From positions 1 through 47,093 of the forward strand of contig NZ_JAGGLG010000035.1 of assembly GCF_017874315.1 (NCBI RefSeq): a DNA stretch of 47,093 nt, read 5' to 3'. The stretch comes from Symbiobacterium terraclitae. Its GTDB lineage: Bacteria; Bacillota; Sulfobacillia; Symbiobacteriales; Symbiobacteriaceae. Numbering within the stretch: the stretch's first letter is position 1; each line of letters begins with the position of its first letter. The notes below the pieces were generated by a model, which saw only the letters and a list, made by a program, of their open reading frames with translations, did not search any database and was not told where the DNA came from. The translations under genes were made by a program, and so were the position numbers. Of the stretch, positions 19,857 to 29,731 are shown piece after piece.

Positions 19857-20723
19857 TTGGCTGAGAACAAGAAGGCTGTCCTCCGGCGGATCAAGGCCGT
19901 CAAGTCGACGCAGCAGATCACCAAGGCGATGAAGATGGTGGACGCGGCCAAGCTGCGCCGGGCGCAGGAGAAGGTGCTGGCGGCACGCCCGTACGCCCGG
20001 GAGCTGGCCAAGACCCTGGGCCGCCTGGTGGCGGCAGGGGCGGGGGCCAACCACCCGTTGCTCGCCCGTCAGCCCGAGGGCGCACCCACCGTGGCCTACG
20101 TCGTGATCACCGCCGACCGCGGTCTGGCCGGTTCCTTCAACATCAACGTCATCCGGAAGGCGCACCAGGCCATCCAGGCCGAGAGCCGCCCGGTGAAGCT
20201 GATCTGCATTGGCCGCAAGGGCCGCGACTACTTCGTGAAGCGCAAGATCCAGCCGGTCATGGAGTGGGTCGGCCTGGGGGACAACATGACGTTCGCCCTG
20301 GCGCGCAGCATCGTCACGAAGCTGGTCGACCTCTACCTCTCCGGCGAGGTGGACGAGGTGCGGCTGGTCTACACCGAGTTCATCAACGCCGTCTCGCAGC
20401 GGCCCGTGGAGGCGCAGCTCCTGCCGGTCCAGCCGGCGAAGGGCGCGGAGGCCCACGGCCAGGCGGAGTACATCTACGAGCCCTCCCCCGAGGAGGTGCT
20501 CAACACCCTGGTGCCCCGGTTCGCCGAGACGATCTTCTACCAGGCGCTGCTGGAGTCCAAGGCGTCCGAGCACGGCGCCCGCATGACGGCGATGGGCAAC
20601 GCCACGGACAACGCCGAGGAGATGATCGCCAAGCTGACGCTGGCGTACAACCGGGCCCGTCAGGCCGCGATCACCAGAGAGATTTCCGAGATTGTGGGCG
20701 GCGCCAACGCCCTGAAGGGCTAA
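19857..20723 (+). CDS. atpG: F1Fo ATP synthase subunit gamma
   Basis: 288 residues, central rotating stalk. N-terminal RRIKAVKSTQQITKAMKMV and the C-terminal signature of two long helices (ASEHGARMTAMGNATDNAEE, ending in ARQAAITREISEIVGGANAL) are intact. TTG start after AGGGTGGTGA. Confidence 0.96.
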   Translation: MAENKKAVLRRIKAVKSTQQITKAMKMVDAAKLRRAQEKVLAARPYARELAKTLGRLVAAGAGANHPLLARQPEGAPTVAYVVITADRGLAGSFNINVIRKAHQAIQAESRPVKLICIGRKGRDYFVKRKIQPVMEWVGLGDNMTFALARSIVTKLVDLYLSGEVDEVRLVYTEFINAVSQRPVEAQLLPVQPAKGAEAHGQAEYIYEPSPEEVLNTLVPRFAETIFYQALLESKASEHGARMTAMGNATDNAEEMIAKLTLAYNRARQAAITREISEIVGGANALKG

Positions 20724-22175
<1,452 letters not shown>

Positions 22176-22176
22176 A

Positions 22177-22599
22177 ATGGCCGCAGACATGACGATCACC
22201 ATCATCACCCCCGAGCACACGGTGCTCAAGAACGTCCCCGCCGACGCGGTGGTCGTTCCGGTGGTGGATGGGTCGATGGGTATCCTGAAGAACCACGCGC
22301 CCATGGTGGCCAACCTGCGCATCGGCGTCCTCCGTTACAAGGACGGCGGCGGCGCCTTCAAGCGGGTGGCCGTCACCGGAGGCTTCGTCGAGGTCTCCGA
22401 CAACAAGATCACCGTCCTGGCCGACGCGGCCGAGGAGGCCGAGTCCATCGACGTGATGCGCGCCCGTGAGGCGAAGCGGCGCGCCGAGGCGCGGCTGCGC
22501 GACCGCAAGGCCAGCATCGACCGGACCCGGGCAGAGGCCGCCCTGCGCAGGGCGATCGCCCGCCTGCGGGCCGCCGGCGTGCTGGAGGACGAGAAGTAG
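22177..22599 (+). CDS. atpC: F1Fo ATP synthase subunit epsilon
   Basis: 140 residues. It has the N-terminal beta-sandwich (ITPEHTVLKNVPADAVVVP, GSMGILKNHAPMVANL) and a two-helix C-terminal domain rich in Arg/Ala that can inhibit ATP hydrolysis. It starts one base after the atpD stop. It is the last gene of the operon, followed by a strong terminator. Confidence 0.95.
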   Translation: MAADMTITIITPEHTVLKNVPADAVVVPVVDGSMGILKNHAPMVANLRIGVLRYKDGGGAFKRVAVTGGFVEVSDNKITVLADAAEEAESIDVMRAREAKRRAEARLRDRKASIDRTRAEAALRRAIARLRAAGVLEDEK

Positions 22600-22610
22600 G
22601 CGCAGATGGA

Positions 22611-22644
22611 CAACACCCCAGCCTGTTCACGGGCTGGGGTGTTG
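22611..22644. terminator. Bidirectional terminator after atpC
   Basis: A perfect 13-bp stem (22611-22623 with 22632-22644) between the convergent atpC and VWA genes. The arms end in AAC/GTT and flanking T-rich bases are modest. It can serve both strands. Confidence 0.8.
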
Positions 22645-22658
22645 CTTGCGTTATGGCG

Positions 22659-23951
22659 CTAGCTCGAGCGCCGCGGCCGCCCGGCCGTGAACTCGTCTGC
22701 GGCGCTGTTGATCAGCAGGTTCTCAACCATGTCGATGAGGTCCTGCACGGTCCGCACCAGGTAAAGCCGGTCCGCGTACCGGCTGAGGGTGCCGTACCAG
22801 AGCGGCGAGCCCATGTGCCAGACGGGCACCTGGTGGTACCCGTAGTGGAACGTGCCCAGGCGGCGCTGCTTCTGCCGGCCCTCGCCACTGGCGGCCCCGG
22901 AGAACTCCGCGGAGGGGGTGATGAAGATCACCTGCCGGGCCCGCCGGCGCAGCTCGCCCATGTAGAGGGCGATCTTTTCCTTCTCGTCCTCCTTGAGGGA
23001 GACCTTGCCGTCGGTGGCGATGAGCACGTAGGTCTGGTCGTCCACGTAGGCGTGGCCGGCGATTTCGGCCAGGGCGGAGCCGAAGCGGGTGCCGGCGTTC
23101 CACGACCGGGCGCCCTGCATCAGCCGCTGCACCTTGCTCTCGAAGGAGCCCATGCCGTTGAGGTAGGACGTCGCGTAGGTGGCCTTCTCGCTGAAGACGT
23201 AGCTTTCCACCACAAACCGAAAGTTGAGGTTATGGAAGAAAAAGAGCAGGATGCTCACGTAATGGACCATCGAGTGGGACACGTCGCCGATGACCAGGAT
23301 GCGCGCCGGCCGGGCCGGCTGCGGCTCGGGGATCACCTTGACCGGCCAGCGGAACTGGAGGACGGCCCCGGCGTAGCGCGGGATGTTGTACCGGAGGGTG
23401 CGTCCCACGTCCAGTCGGTTGCGGCGGGGCCACGGCCGGAAGGTCTCGTCGATGTCGAGCCACTTGCGCGCCAGCCGCTCCAGGAGCTCCTCCAGCAGCT
23501 GGATGTCCCGGGGCGAGAGCTTGCGGATCGGCGAGGCCAGCAGGTCGACGTAGGCGTAGCGGCGGTTGGCCGCGTCGGCCCCCAGCGCGCTGTCGGCGGC
23601 CGAAGACGGGGTGAGCCCCCGCCAGAGGGTGAGGCGGCTTGTCCCGGCATCCGAAAGGTCCCGGGGGGCGGCGCCCGCCCACAGCAGGGAGGTGGAGCGC
23701 TCGCCGACCGCCACCTCCTCCAGGGCGGCGGCCGCCTCCTCCCGGTGGTGGGCTCCTTCCGTCGGCACCACGTAGAGGTTGTTGGGATCACGGCTGAACA
23801 GCAAGAGGCGCGCCACGTGGGCCGCCGTGCGCAGGGCGCGCCCGCCGCGGCCGAGCAGGTGGCCTGCCCAGACGAGGAGCCAGCGAAGGAACAGGCGCAG
23901 CCAGCGGGCTACGGCCCGTGTCAGGCGGTTCGTCCAAAGCCGTCGTACCAC
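22659..23951 (-). CDS. VWA-domain protein, CoxE-like partner of MoxR
   Basis: About 430 residues. The C-terminal half is a von Willebrand factor A domain with a MIDAS metal site: DVSHSM (about 218-223), the conserved Thr in NAGTRFGSAL and the Asp in IATDGKV. The N-terminal half is Arg/Trp/Leu-rich with a possible amphipathic or membrane segment (about 10-35). GTG 23951 is chosen because AAGGAGG lies 10 bases upstream; it overlaps the MoxR gene by 31 bases, so the two are co-translated. MoxR/VWA pairs act as chaperone-like systems that insert cofactors or remodel complexes. The client here is unknown; the adjacent ATPase is a candidate only by position. Confidence 0.83.
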   Translation of the reverse strand: MVRRLWTNRLTRAVARWLRLFLRWLLVWAGHLLGRGGRALRTAAHVARLLLFSRDPNNLYVVPTEGAHHREEAAAALEEVAVGERSTSLLWAGAAPRDLSDAGTSRLTLWRGLTPSSAADSALGADAANRRYAYVDLLASPIRKLSPRDIQLLEELLERLARKWLDIDETFRPWPRRNRLDVGRTLRYNIPRYAGAVLQFRWPVKVIPEPQPARPARILVIGDVSHSMVHYVSILLFFFHNLNFRFVVESYVFSEKATYATSYLNGMGSFESKVQRLMQGARSWNAGTRFGSALAEIAGHAYVDDQTYVLIATDGKVSLKEDEKEKIALYMGELRRRARQVIFITPSAEFSGAASGEGRQKQRRLGTFHYGYHQVPVWHMGSPLWYGTLSRYADRLYLVRTVQDLIDMVENLLINSAADEFTAGRPRRSS

Positions 23952-24976
23952 TGCCGGAGCGCCTCCTTGACGATGGCTTCGTCCTCCGGGTACTTGGCCA
24001 GGAAGCCGATGGTCACCTCCACCGTCTCGGGGGTGATGCGCCCGTCGCCCACGTCTACCAGGGCCCTGGCCCATTCGATGGCCTCGGCGATGGCGGGCTT
24101 CTTCTCCATGTTCAGCTGCCGGAGCTGCACGATGATGCGGGCGACGCGCGCCGCGAAGTCCGCCGGCACCCCGACCGCCTGCTGGATGATGCGGGCGAGG
24201 GTTCCCTCAGAGGGGAAGTTGAGGTCGAGCCAGACCGTCCGGCGCATGAAGGCCGTGTCCAGCCGCTTGTACTCGTTGGACGTGAGGAAGATGAAGAGCG
24301 GCGCCCGGGCCTTGAGCACGCGCGACTGGCCTGGCTCGTCGAGGTTGTGCACGACCAGCTCCTTGCGGTCCAGGTAACGCAGGAAGAAGTTCGTGGTGTG
24401 CTCGTTGAGCTTGTCGACCTCGTCCACCCGCACCACGGTGGGCCGCTCGGCCAGCACGCTCTCGAGCAGCGGGGTGCGGTTCAGGTACTCCAGCGTGTAG
24501 AGGTTCGGCGGCTCGCCGCCGCCGGTCTTCTGGTAGGCCTGGGCGTCAACGATCTGCTTGAAGCCGTTCCAGGAGATGCCGATCTCCTCGGCCTCCAGGT
24601 GGCTGTGGCATTCCATGTCGACCAGGTCGTACCCCATGGCCTTGGCGAACGACTCGGCCAGCTGCGACTTGCCGATGCCTGGTTCGCCCCGCAGTCCCAC
24701 TGGCTTTCCCTGGCGGAGGTACGACCAGAGTTTGGTGGTGGTCAGCGTGTCAAGGTAGTAGCCCTGCCTCTGCAGTGCTTCCTGGAGCTCGGTTGGCGTG
24801 TACGGGAACAGACGGCTCGCCTCCTTCTGCAGCTCCTCCTTTGCCGCGGCCAACGCCTCCTGGTTGGCCACCTCACGCCGCCACAGCCGCCACCACACGG
24901 GTCCCCAGCGGAGCAGCGGCACAGCTACGATCAGACCGATGCCCACCGCGACGCCCGTCGCCAGGTACGTGTGCAC
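23921..24976 (-). CDS. MoxR-type AAA+ ATPase, membrane-anchored
   Basis: 351 residues. A hydrophobic N-terminal helix (about 4-23) precedes a AAA+ module. It has Walker A GEPGIGKSQLAES (about 98-110), Walker B VVRVDEVDKLNEH (about 165) and a sensor-1 region FIFLTSNEYKRLD (about 216). The membrane anchor is unusual for MoxR proteins, which are mostly soluble. GTG start with AAGGGGCGGTGA upstream. First gene of a two-gene minus-strand operon with the VWA protein. No clear promoter was found in the 219-bp divergent gap up to ywmB. Confidence 0.85.
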   Translation of the reverse strand: MHTYLATGVAVGIGLIVAVPLLRWGPVWWRLWRREVANQEALAAAKEELQKEASRLFPYTPTELQEALQRQGYYLDTLTTTKLWSYLRQGKPVGLRGEPGIGKSQLAESFAKAMGYDLVDMECHSHLEAEEIGISWNGFKQIVDAQAYQKTGGGEPPNLYTLEYLNRTPLLESVLAERPTVVRVDEVDKLNEHTTNFFLRYLDRKELVVHNLDEPGQSRVLKARAPLFIFLTSNEYKRLDTAFMRRTVWLDLNFPSEGTLARIIQQAVGVPADFAARVARIIVQLRQLNMEKKPAIAEAIEWARALVDVGDGRITPETVEVTIGFLAKYPEDEAIVKEALRQWYDGFGRTA

Positions 24977-25195
24977 CGGTGATCACCGCCCCTTGTGAAT
25001 CGTGTGACAATCCTGCGGCATGAACGAAGAATGGGCACCGCTGTGCCCGCCGGCCGTATTACGAAGCCTTGCACCCAATTTCGGTGGAATCTCTCGGATT
25101 CCTGCTAAGAATCGCGGACGCCAGATAACACCGGCGCAGCCTCCCGTTTACATGCACGCCCGGGAGGCAACACTCCTCGTAGGAGGTGTGAACGG

Positions 25196-25834
25196 ATGCG
25201 CCGACCCGTTCTGCTGGCCGCCTTCCCGCTGCTGCTCGTCTACGTGGCGCTGGCTGCCGTGCGCACGCAGTCGGCCCCGGCCCCCGGGCCGGGCATCGCT
25301 GCCCTGGACCGGGCGGTGGCCGCGGCCGGGGGGCATCTGGAGGAGGCCGCCCTGTTCGTGACGGAGCCGGTTGCGGACCCGGACGTGGGGCAGCGGCTGG
25401 CTGCGCGCCTGGGATGGGGCGAGGGGGAACCGCCCTCCGAGCGGCGCAGGCTGGCCGTGGAGGGGGGGATCGGCGGGCCGGTGCTGTCGGTGGAGTGGCG
25501 TCTGACCGGGGAGGCCGCAGCCGGCTGGGCCGACCGCTACGCGGCCCTCAAAGGGGCGCTGGCTGCCGAGGGGATGTGGGTGCCGGTCCAGGTTGAGCTG
25601 TCGGGCCGCGCCGCGGGGGCTGACGACCCGCTGACCCTGGCCGGGGCTGCGCTGGACGGGCTCGCGGCGCGGGCGCGCCAGCCCTGGGCCGGGGACAGGG
25701 CGGCCTCGATCGCCGGCTGGTCGCCGCTGCTGCCGCCAGGGCCCTACGAGGTGAACGTGCAGGTGGCCGTGCGCCAGCAGCCAGGGGGCGACCGGTTCTG
25801 GATCGGCTGGCCGCTGGTCCGCAGCGACTACTGA
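25196..25834 (+). CDS. ywmB: YwmB-like protein
   Basis: 212 residues with an N-terminal signal or anchor helix (about 4-22), so probably extracytoplasmic. A weak match to the YwmB/TATA-box-binding-like fold family is inferred from the C-terminal pattern FWIGWPLVRSDY and from position immediately before spoIID, as in Bacillus. Function of the family is unknown. ATG follows TAGGAGGTG. The murA gene that usually separates ywmB and spoIID is missing here. Confidence 0.6.
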   Translation: MRRPVLLAAFPLLLVYVALAAVRTQSAPAPGPGIAALDRAVAAAGGHLEEAALFVTEPVADPDVGQRLAARLGWGEGEPPSERRRLAVEGGIGGPVLSVEWRLTGEAAAGWADRYAALKGALAAEGMWVPVQVELSGRAAGADDPLTLAGAALDGLAARARQPWAGDRAASIAGWSPLLPPGPYEVNVQVAVRQQPGGDRFWIGWPLVRSDY

Positions 25835-25929
25835 CAAGCCCGGGCTGGCCTTATGTAATACGAGGGACAGGTCCCCCATAGAGATAGGGGTGTCACCACC
25901 CCACCCATCCGGGAGACGGAGGTCAGGTC

Positions 25930-27030
25930 ATGCTGCGATTGCTCCTCGTCGCCGGACTCCTCGTCGGGCTCCTGACCCTGACGCTTCCGGCCGGACTCGG
26001 CGCCGTACGGCGCACGCCGAACCCGCCGGCCGGTGCCATCCCGGCCGCTGCGACGCCGACGTCGCTGCTGTACGGACCGCCCTTCGCCGGGCCGCTGCCC
26101 GGCGCCGTACCCGAGCCCGACGGGGCCGATTCGCTGGAGGTCGCCGTCTACTTCCCCGAGGAAGACGCGGTTGTCTCCATGCCCCTGGGGGAGTACCTGA
26201 AGGGGGTGGTGGCTGCGGAGATGCCCGCCGACTTCGCCATGGAGGCGCTCAAGGCGCAGTTCGTGGTCGCCCGGACCTACACGGTGCGCCGGATGCGCCA
26301 GTTCGGCGGGCAGGGGGGATGCCCGCTTCATCCCGAGGCCGACGTCTGCGCGGATCACCGCACCAGCCAGGCCTACATGAGCCGTGACGCGCTGGTGCAG
26401 AAGTACGGGCCCGCCGCGGCGGCGGACTTCTGGGCCCGCCTGAGCCTGGCGCAGGCCGAGACCGAGGGCGAAGTGCTCACGTATCAGGGCGAGCTGATCG
26501 ACGCCCTCTACCATGCGGTCTCCGGCCGCATGACCGAGAGTGCCGGCGAGTACTTCTCCACCCACCTGCCCTACCTGGTGCCGGTGGACGACACCTGGGG
26601 GGCGGACGCGCCCCGGCTGGTCGAGCAGCGACGGTTCACGCCGGAGGCGTTTGCCCGGGCGGTGGCGGCGGGCGGTGAGGAACCGGTGCTCGCGGTTACG
26701 GCCGCCGCCAGGGCCGGACTCCCGCCGGTACAGGTGACCGCCCGCACCGCGGGCGGGCGGGTGAAGGAGGTGGCGATCGGGGACATCACGCTCTCCGGAC
26801 GGGCGTTCCGGGAGCGGCTGGGCCTCCGTTCCACCGACTTCCGGGTGTTCTGGCAGGACGGTGAGGTGGTCGTGGAGACCCACGGCGACGGCCACGGCGT
26901 GGGCATGAGCCAGTACGGCGCGCAGGGCATGGCCCTGGCGGGAAAGACCTACCGCGAGATTCTCACCCACTACTATACGGGTGTCAGCCTGAACCGATTA
27001 TTCGAAACACAGGCGGCGGAGCTGCCATAA
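25930..27030 (+). CDS. spoIID: Stage II sporulation protein D (lytic transglycosylase)
   Basis: 366 residues with an N-terminal signal or membrane segment (about 3-20). SpoIID cuts glycan strands during septal thinning and engulfment. The core motif PLGEYLKGVVAAEMP (about 87-101) carries the catalytic glutamate in AAEMP; then ALKAQFVVARTYTV, HAVSGRMTESAGEYF and GHGVGMSQYGAQGMA follow. Two cysteines at CPLHPEADVCADH match the usual spacing for metal or disulfide. ATG after GGGAGACGGAGG. A possible sigma-E box (CATAGAGAT near 25879) is too weak to call. Confidence 0.95.
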   Translation: MLRLLLVAGLLVGLLTLTLPAGLGAVRRTPNPPAGAIPAAATPTSLLYGPPFAGPLPGAVPEPDGADSLEVAVYFPEEDAVVSMPLGEYLKGVVAAEMPADFAMEALKAQFVVARTYTVRRMRQFGGQGGCPLHPEADVCADHRTSQAYMSRDALVQKYGPAAAADFWARLSLAQAETEGEVLTYQGELIDALYHAVSGRMTESAGEYFSTHLPYLVPVDDTWGADAPRLVEQRRFTPEAFARAVAAGGEEPVLAVTAAARAGLPPVQVTARTAGGRVKEVAIGDITLSGRAFRERLGLRSTDFRVFWQDGEVVVETHGDGHGVGMSQYGAQGMALAGKTYREILTHYYTGVSLNRLFETQAAELP

Positions 27031-27082
27031 GCTGGTCTGAATTGCCGCAGAAATGGGCAGGCTATTCACGAGGTGATCTGTT

Positions 27083-27838
27083 GTGAAGCCTGTGCGTGGT
27101 CTGCCCAACCTCTGGCCGGGCAGTCTTCCTCCCGAGCGGCGCCTGGCGCTGGTCGCCAGCGCCCTGCTCTTCCTGCTGATCGGCGGCATGGCGTTCTACC
27201 AGTTCCGCATGGCGCCCGCCGGCCCCGAGCCCGCCCCGGGTGCCGGGACCGAACCCGTTCCCGGCGAACCGGCGGCGGCCGGCACCCAGGCGTCGACGGG
27301 GATGCCGACCGGAGCGTCAACCGCCTCCGGTACGGCTGCGACCAGCGGTACCGAGGCCCCGGACGTCCCTGGGCGAACTGCGGACACCGGGGCCCCGGCT
27401 GAGACCGGCGTGGCCGCCGCCGACGACGTTGAGGCGGTGCCGGCATTCTCCTGGCCGCTCTCGGGCGTCCCCGTCGTGGTGAAGGCCTTCGGCTCGGTGG
27501 ACCAGAGCCTGGGCGACTACCGCCTCTACGACGCCGTGGCGCTGGAGGCGACGCCGGGGCAGCCCGTGGTGGCCGCCGCTGCCGGCAGGGTGGTAGCGGT
27601 GGAGGAGCATCCGGTGGACGGGACGACCGTGCTGCTGGAGCACGCGGCGGGCCGGCAGACCAGGTACGCCGGCCTGGACGAGGTGAGCGTCGCCGAGGGC
27701 GACGCCGTCTCGGCGGGCGAGATCATCGGTCAGGTGGGCCGCCCCGGCCCCCTGCGGCGGAACCTCGGCCCGCACCTCGCCTTCAGCCTCCTGATTGAGG
27801 GCGAGCCGGTCGACCCTGAGCTGCACATCGATCCGTAA
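27083..27838 (+). CDS. spoIIQ: SpoIIQ-like protein with degenerate LytM domain
   Basis: 251 residues. It has one membrane helix (about 24-42), a long Pro/Ala/Thr/Gly-rich linker (about 48-118), and a C-terminal peptidase-M23/LytM fold (about 120-250). At the zinc site the usual HxxxD is Tyr...Ala (YDAVALEA), and of the HxH pair only the first His remains (PHLAFSL), so three of four ligands are lost. This fits SpoIIQ, a forespore channel protein that binds SpoIIIAH rather than cutting peptidoglycan. Position between spoIID and spoIIID supports it. GTG... the start codon is GTG 27083 after GAGGTGATC. Confidence 0.85.
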   Translation: MKPVRGLPNLWPGSLPPERRLALVASALLFLLIGGMAFYQFRMAPAGPEPAPGAGTEPVPGEPAAAGTQASTGMPTGASTASGTAATSGTEAPDVPGRTADTGAPAETGVAAADDVEAVPAFSWPLSGVPVVVKAFGSVDQSLGDYRLYDAVALEATPGQPVVAAAAGRVVAVEEHPVDGTTVLLEHAAGRQTRYAGLDEVSVAEGDAVSAGEIIGQVGRPGPLRRNLGPHLAFSLLIEGEPVDPELHIDP

Positions 27839-27904
27839 CGACATCCCGCACAGCCGGCGCGGCGCTCCAGCGCGGCACCCGGCAGCGCAAGAACGTGTGC
27901 GACA

Positions 27905-27934
27905 CCCGCCCCCCGGCCTCCGGGAGTGGGCGGG
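27905..27934 (+). terminator. Hairpin after spoIIQ
   Basis: CCCGCCC (27905-27911) with GGGCGGG (27928-27934), containing an inner CCCGG-CCT-CCGGG hairpin. The stem is very stable, but no T-run follows directly. It is probably a terminator or boundary element. Confidence 0.5.
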
Positions 27935-27973
27935 CGCCGCGCGCGTTTCCAGCGACCCCCAGTGGCTGCGCCG

Positions 27974-28002
27974 TCATGTTTGCCCCTTCGCTCCAATAGA
28001 CT
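27974..28002 (+). promoter_or_regulatory. Possible sigma-E promoter of spoIIID
   Basis: TCATGTT (27974-27980) and CAATAGACT (27994-28002), 13 bases apart, resemble the -35 and -10 elements of mother-cell sigma-E promoters. spoIIID is a known sigma-E target in Bacillus. Experimental support is absent. Confidence 0.45.
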
Positions 28003-28035
28003 CTACCAACCATCCAGGGCGAAGGGGGCCCAGCG

Positions 28036-28284
28036 GTGAAAGACCACATCTGGAAGCGTGTACTCGAAATAGGCAACCATATCTGTCGGACCAGGGACAC
28101 CGTGCGGGATACAGCCTTGCTGTTCGGCGTCTCCAAGAGTACCGTGCACAAGGACGTAACGGAGCGCCTGCCCCGCATTAACCCCGAGCTGGCCGCCAAG
28201 GTCAAGCGTGTCCTGGATCACAACAAGGCAGAACGCCACATTCGCGGGGGAGCGGCCACTCGCCAGAAGTACCTCGAGCGCTAG
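28036..28284 (+). CDS. spoIIID: Stage III sporulation transcriptional regulator SpoIIID
   Basis: An 82-residue DNA-binding protein of the mother cell. A helix-turn-helix is evident in DTALLFGVSKSTVHKDV (about 25-41), followed by the basic C-terminal tail (AERHIRGGAATRQKYLER) that contacts the minor groove. GTG start after GAAGGGGG. Position before mbl matches B. subtilis. Confidence 0.96.
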   Translation: MKDHIWKRVLEIGNHICRTRDTVRDTALLFGVSKSTVHKDVTERLPRINPELAAKVKRVLDHNKAERHIRGGAATRQKYLER

Positions 28285-28324
28285 CCTGTCCGACCAGCGA
28301 AGGAGTTTGCCTCCTGGCGTCGAA

Positions 28325-28353
28325 GCTGGAAAGGCAGTCAATAACTTTCCAGC
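28325..28353 (+). terminator. Hairpin between spoIIID and mbl
   Basis: GCTGGAAAG (28325-28333) pairs perfectly with CTTTCCAGC (28345-28353). No strong T-run follows. It probably lowers readthrough from spoIIID into mbl. Confidence 0.5.
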
Positions 28354-28376
28354 CTTGAACAGGGGGCAATCAAACA

Positions 28377-29399
28377 GTGTTTGGATGGGCTACAGATGTG
28401 GGAGTCGACCTGGGCACGGCGACGGTGCTCGTCTACGTCAAGGGTAAGGGAATCGTCCTGCGGGAACCTTCCGTGGTGGCGATGCACCGCGACACCAAGC
28501 AGGTCCTGGCGATCGGCGAGGAAGCCCGTCGCATGCTGGGGCGCACGCCCGGCAACATCATAGCGATTCGCCCCCTGCGGGAAGGGGTCATCGCCGACTA
28601 CGACGTGACGGAAGCGATGCTCAAGGCGTTTCTGAGGCGGGTGTCGGGGCCCCGCCTTCTGTCGCGTCCGCGGATGGTGATCTGCATCCCGGCCAACGTC
28701 ACGACCGTGGAGAAGCGCGCGGTGGTGGAGGCCGCCATCGAGGCCGGGGCCAGGAAGGCCACGCTGGTGGAGGAGCCCCTGGCCGCCGCGCTGGGCGCCG
28801 GGCTGGACATCACCCAGCCGGTGGGCAACATGGTGATCGACATCGGCGGCGGCACCACCGATGTGGCCGTGCTGTCGCTGGGCGGCGTGGTGCGGACTGA
28901 GTCGATCCGCATCGGCGGCGACAAGTTCGACGAGGCCATCGTTCGCTACGTGAAGATGAAGTACAACCTGCTGATCGGCGAGCGCACGGGCGAGGAGATC
29001 AAGATCGCCGTGGGCAGCGCCGGGTGCGACAGCCGCAACGAGTCGATGGAGGTGCGCGGCCGCGACCTGATGACCGGCCTTCCCAAGACCGTGACCATCA
29101 CCTCCGCCGAGGTGCGGGAGGCGGTCAGCGAGCTGGTCACCGCCCTCTGCGACACGATCAAGGCGGTGCTGGAGGCCACGCCGCCCGAGCTCTCGGCCGA
29201 TATCATCGAGCGGGGCATGGTCATGACCGGCGGCGGCTCCCTGCTGCACGGGCTGGATCAGGTGATCGCCGCCGAGACCGGCGTTCCGGCGTACCTGGCC
29301 GACGATCCGGTCTCCTGCGTGGCCAAGGGGACCGGCCGGGTGCTGGAGGAGTTCGACGTGCAGGACGACCACCTGGTGGTGCTGCGCAGGATCCAGTGA
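28377..29399 (+). CDS. mbl: MreB/Mbl rod-shape actin homologue
   Basis: 340 residues. The actin-fold ATPase motifs are present: DLGTATVLVY (phosphate 1, about 9-18), VIDIGGGTTDVAVLSLGG (phosphate 2, about 155-172) and MVMTGGGSLLHGLD (adenosine, about 280-293). It forms membrane-bound filaments that guide wall synthesis. Assigned as Mbl rather than MreB from its place directly after spoIIID. GTG start with AGGGGG upstream. Confidence 0.93.
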   Translation: MFGWATDVGVDLGTATVLVYVKGKGIVLREPSVVAMHRDTKQVLAIGEEARRMLGRTPGNIIAIRPLREGVIADYDVTEAMLKAFLRRVSGPRLLSRPRMVICIPANVTTVEKRAVVEAAIEAGARKATLVEEPLAAALGAGLDITQPVGNMVIDIGGGTTDVAVLSLGGVVRTESIRIGGDKFDEAIVRYVKMKYNLLIGERTGEEIKIAVGSAGCDSRNESMEVRGRDLMTGLPKTVTITSAEVREAVSELVTALCDTIKAVLEATPPELSADIIERGMVMTGGGSLLHGLDQVIAAETGVPAYLADDPVSCVAKGTGRVLEEFDVQDDHLVVLRRIQ

Positions 29400-29412
29400 T
29401 GGGCAGACCTGT

Positions 29413-29441
29413 AAGGGCCGCGGCGAGGAGCCGCGGCCCTT
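29413..29441 (+). terminator. mbl terminator
   Basis: A perfect 12-bp stem (29413-29424 with 29430-29441) and loop GAGGA, then a pyrimidine-rich CTTG and GTTTTG 10 bases on. Good intrinsic terminator. Confidence 0.8.
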
Positions 29442-29494
29442 CTTGCAAGGGTTTTGTTACTGACATAACGAATCATTCTGCCGGGGGTGGGATC

Positions 29495-29719
29495 GTGGCG
29501 ACCTACACGCTCAACGTGTACGGCGAGATGTGCCCTGCGCCGCTGATCAAGGCCGAGGCCAAGCTGCGCGCCATGGAGCCGGGAGACCGGCTCATCATGG
29601 AGTCTGACCACTCCTGCACCGTGCGCCTCCTCAGGGAGCACCTGCGCAAGCTGCCCTGCCGCTTCCGGGTGGAAGAGGTGGCCGACGGCATCTGGCAGTT
29701 CCAGATCGAGCGGCTGTAG
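29495..29719 (+). CDS. TusA/SirA-family sulfur carrier protein
   Basis: 74 residues. It shows the family hallmark CPAP (GEMCPAPLIKAEAKL, Cys about 12), whose cysteine carries a persulfide in TusA-type sulfur relay. GTG 29495 is preceded by GGGGGTGGG; the larger frame is an mbl shadow. It is convergent with the LysR gene 12 bases away and close to a YeeE/YedE transporter, a pairing often seen in sulfur or selenium uptake loci. The carried chalcogen is not known. Confidence 0.88.
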   Translation: MATYTLNVYGEMCPAPLIKAEAKLRAMEPGDRLIMESDHSCTVRLLREHLRKLPCRFRVEEVADGIWQFQIERL

Positions 29720-29731
29720 GGCGGCCGCCGC

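Noticed and set aside
25848-25887. Sigma-E promoter before spoIID
   Set aside because: CATAGAGAT is suggestive, but the upstream element and its spacing are poor.
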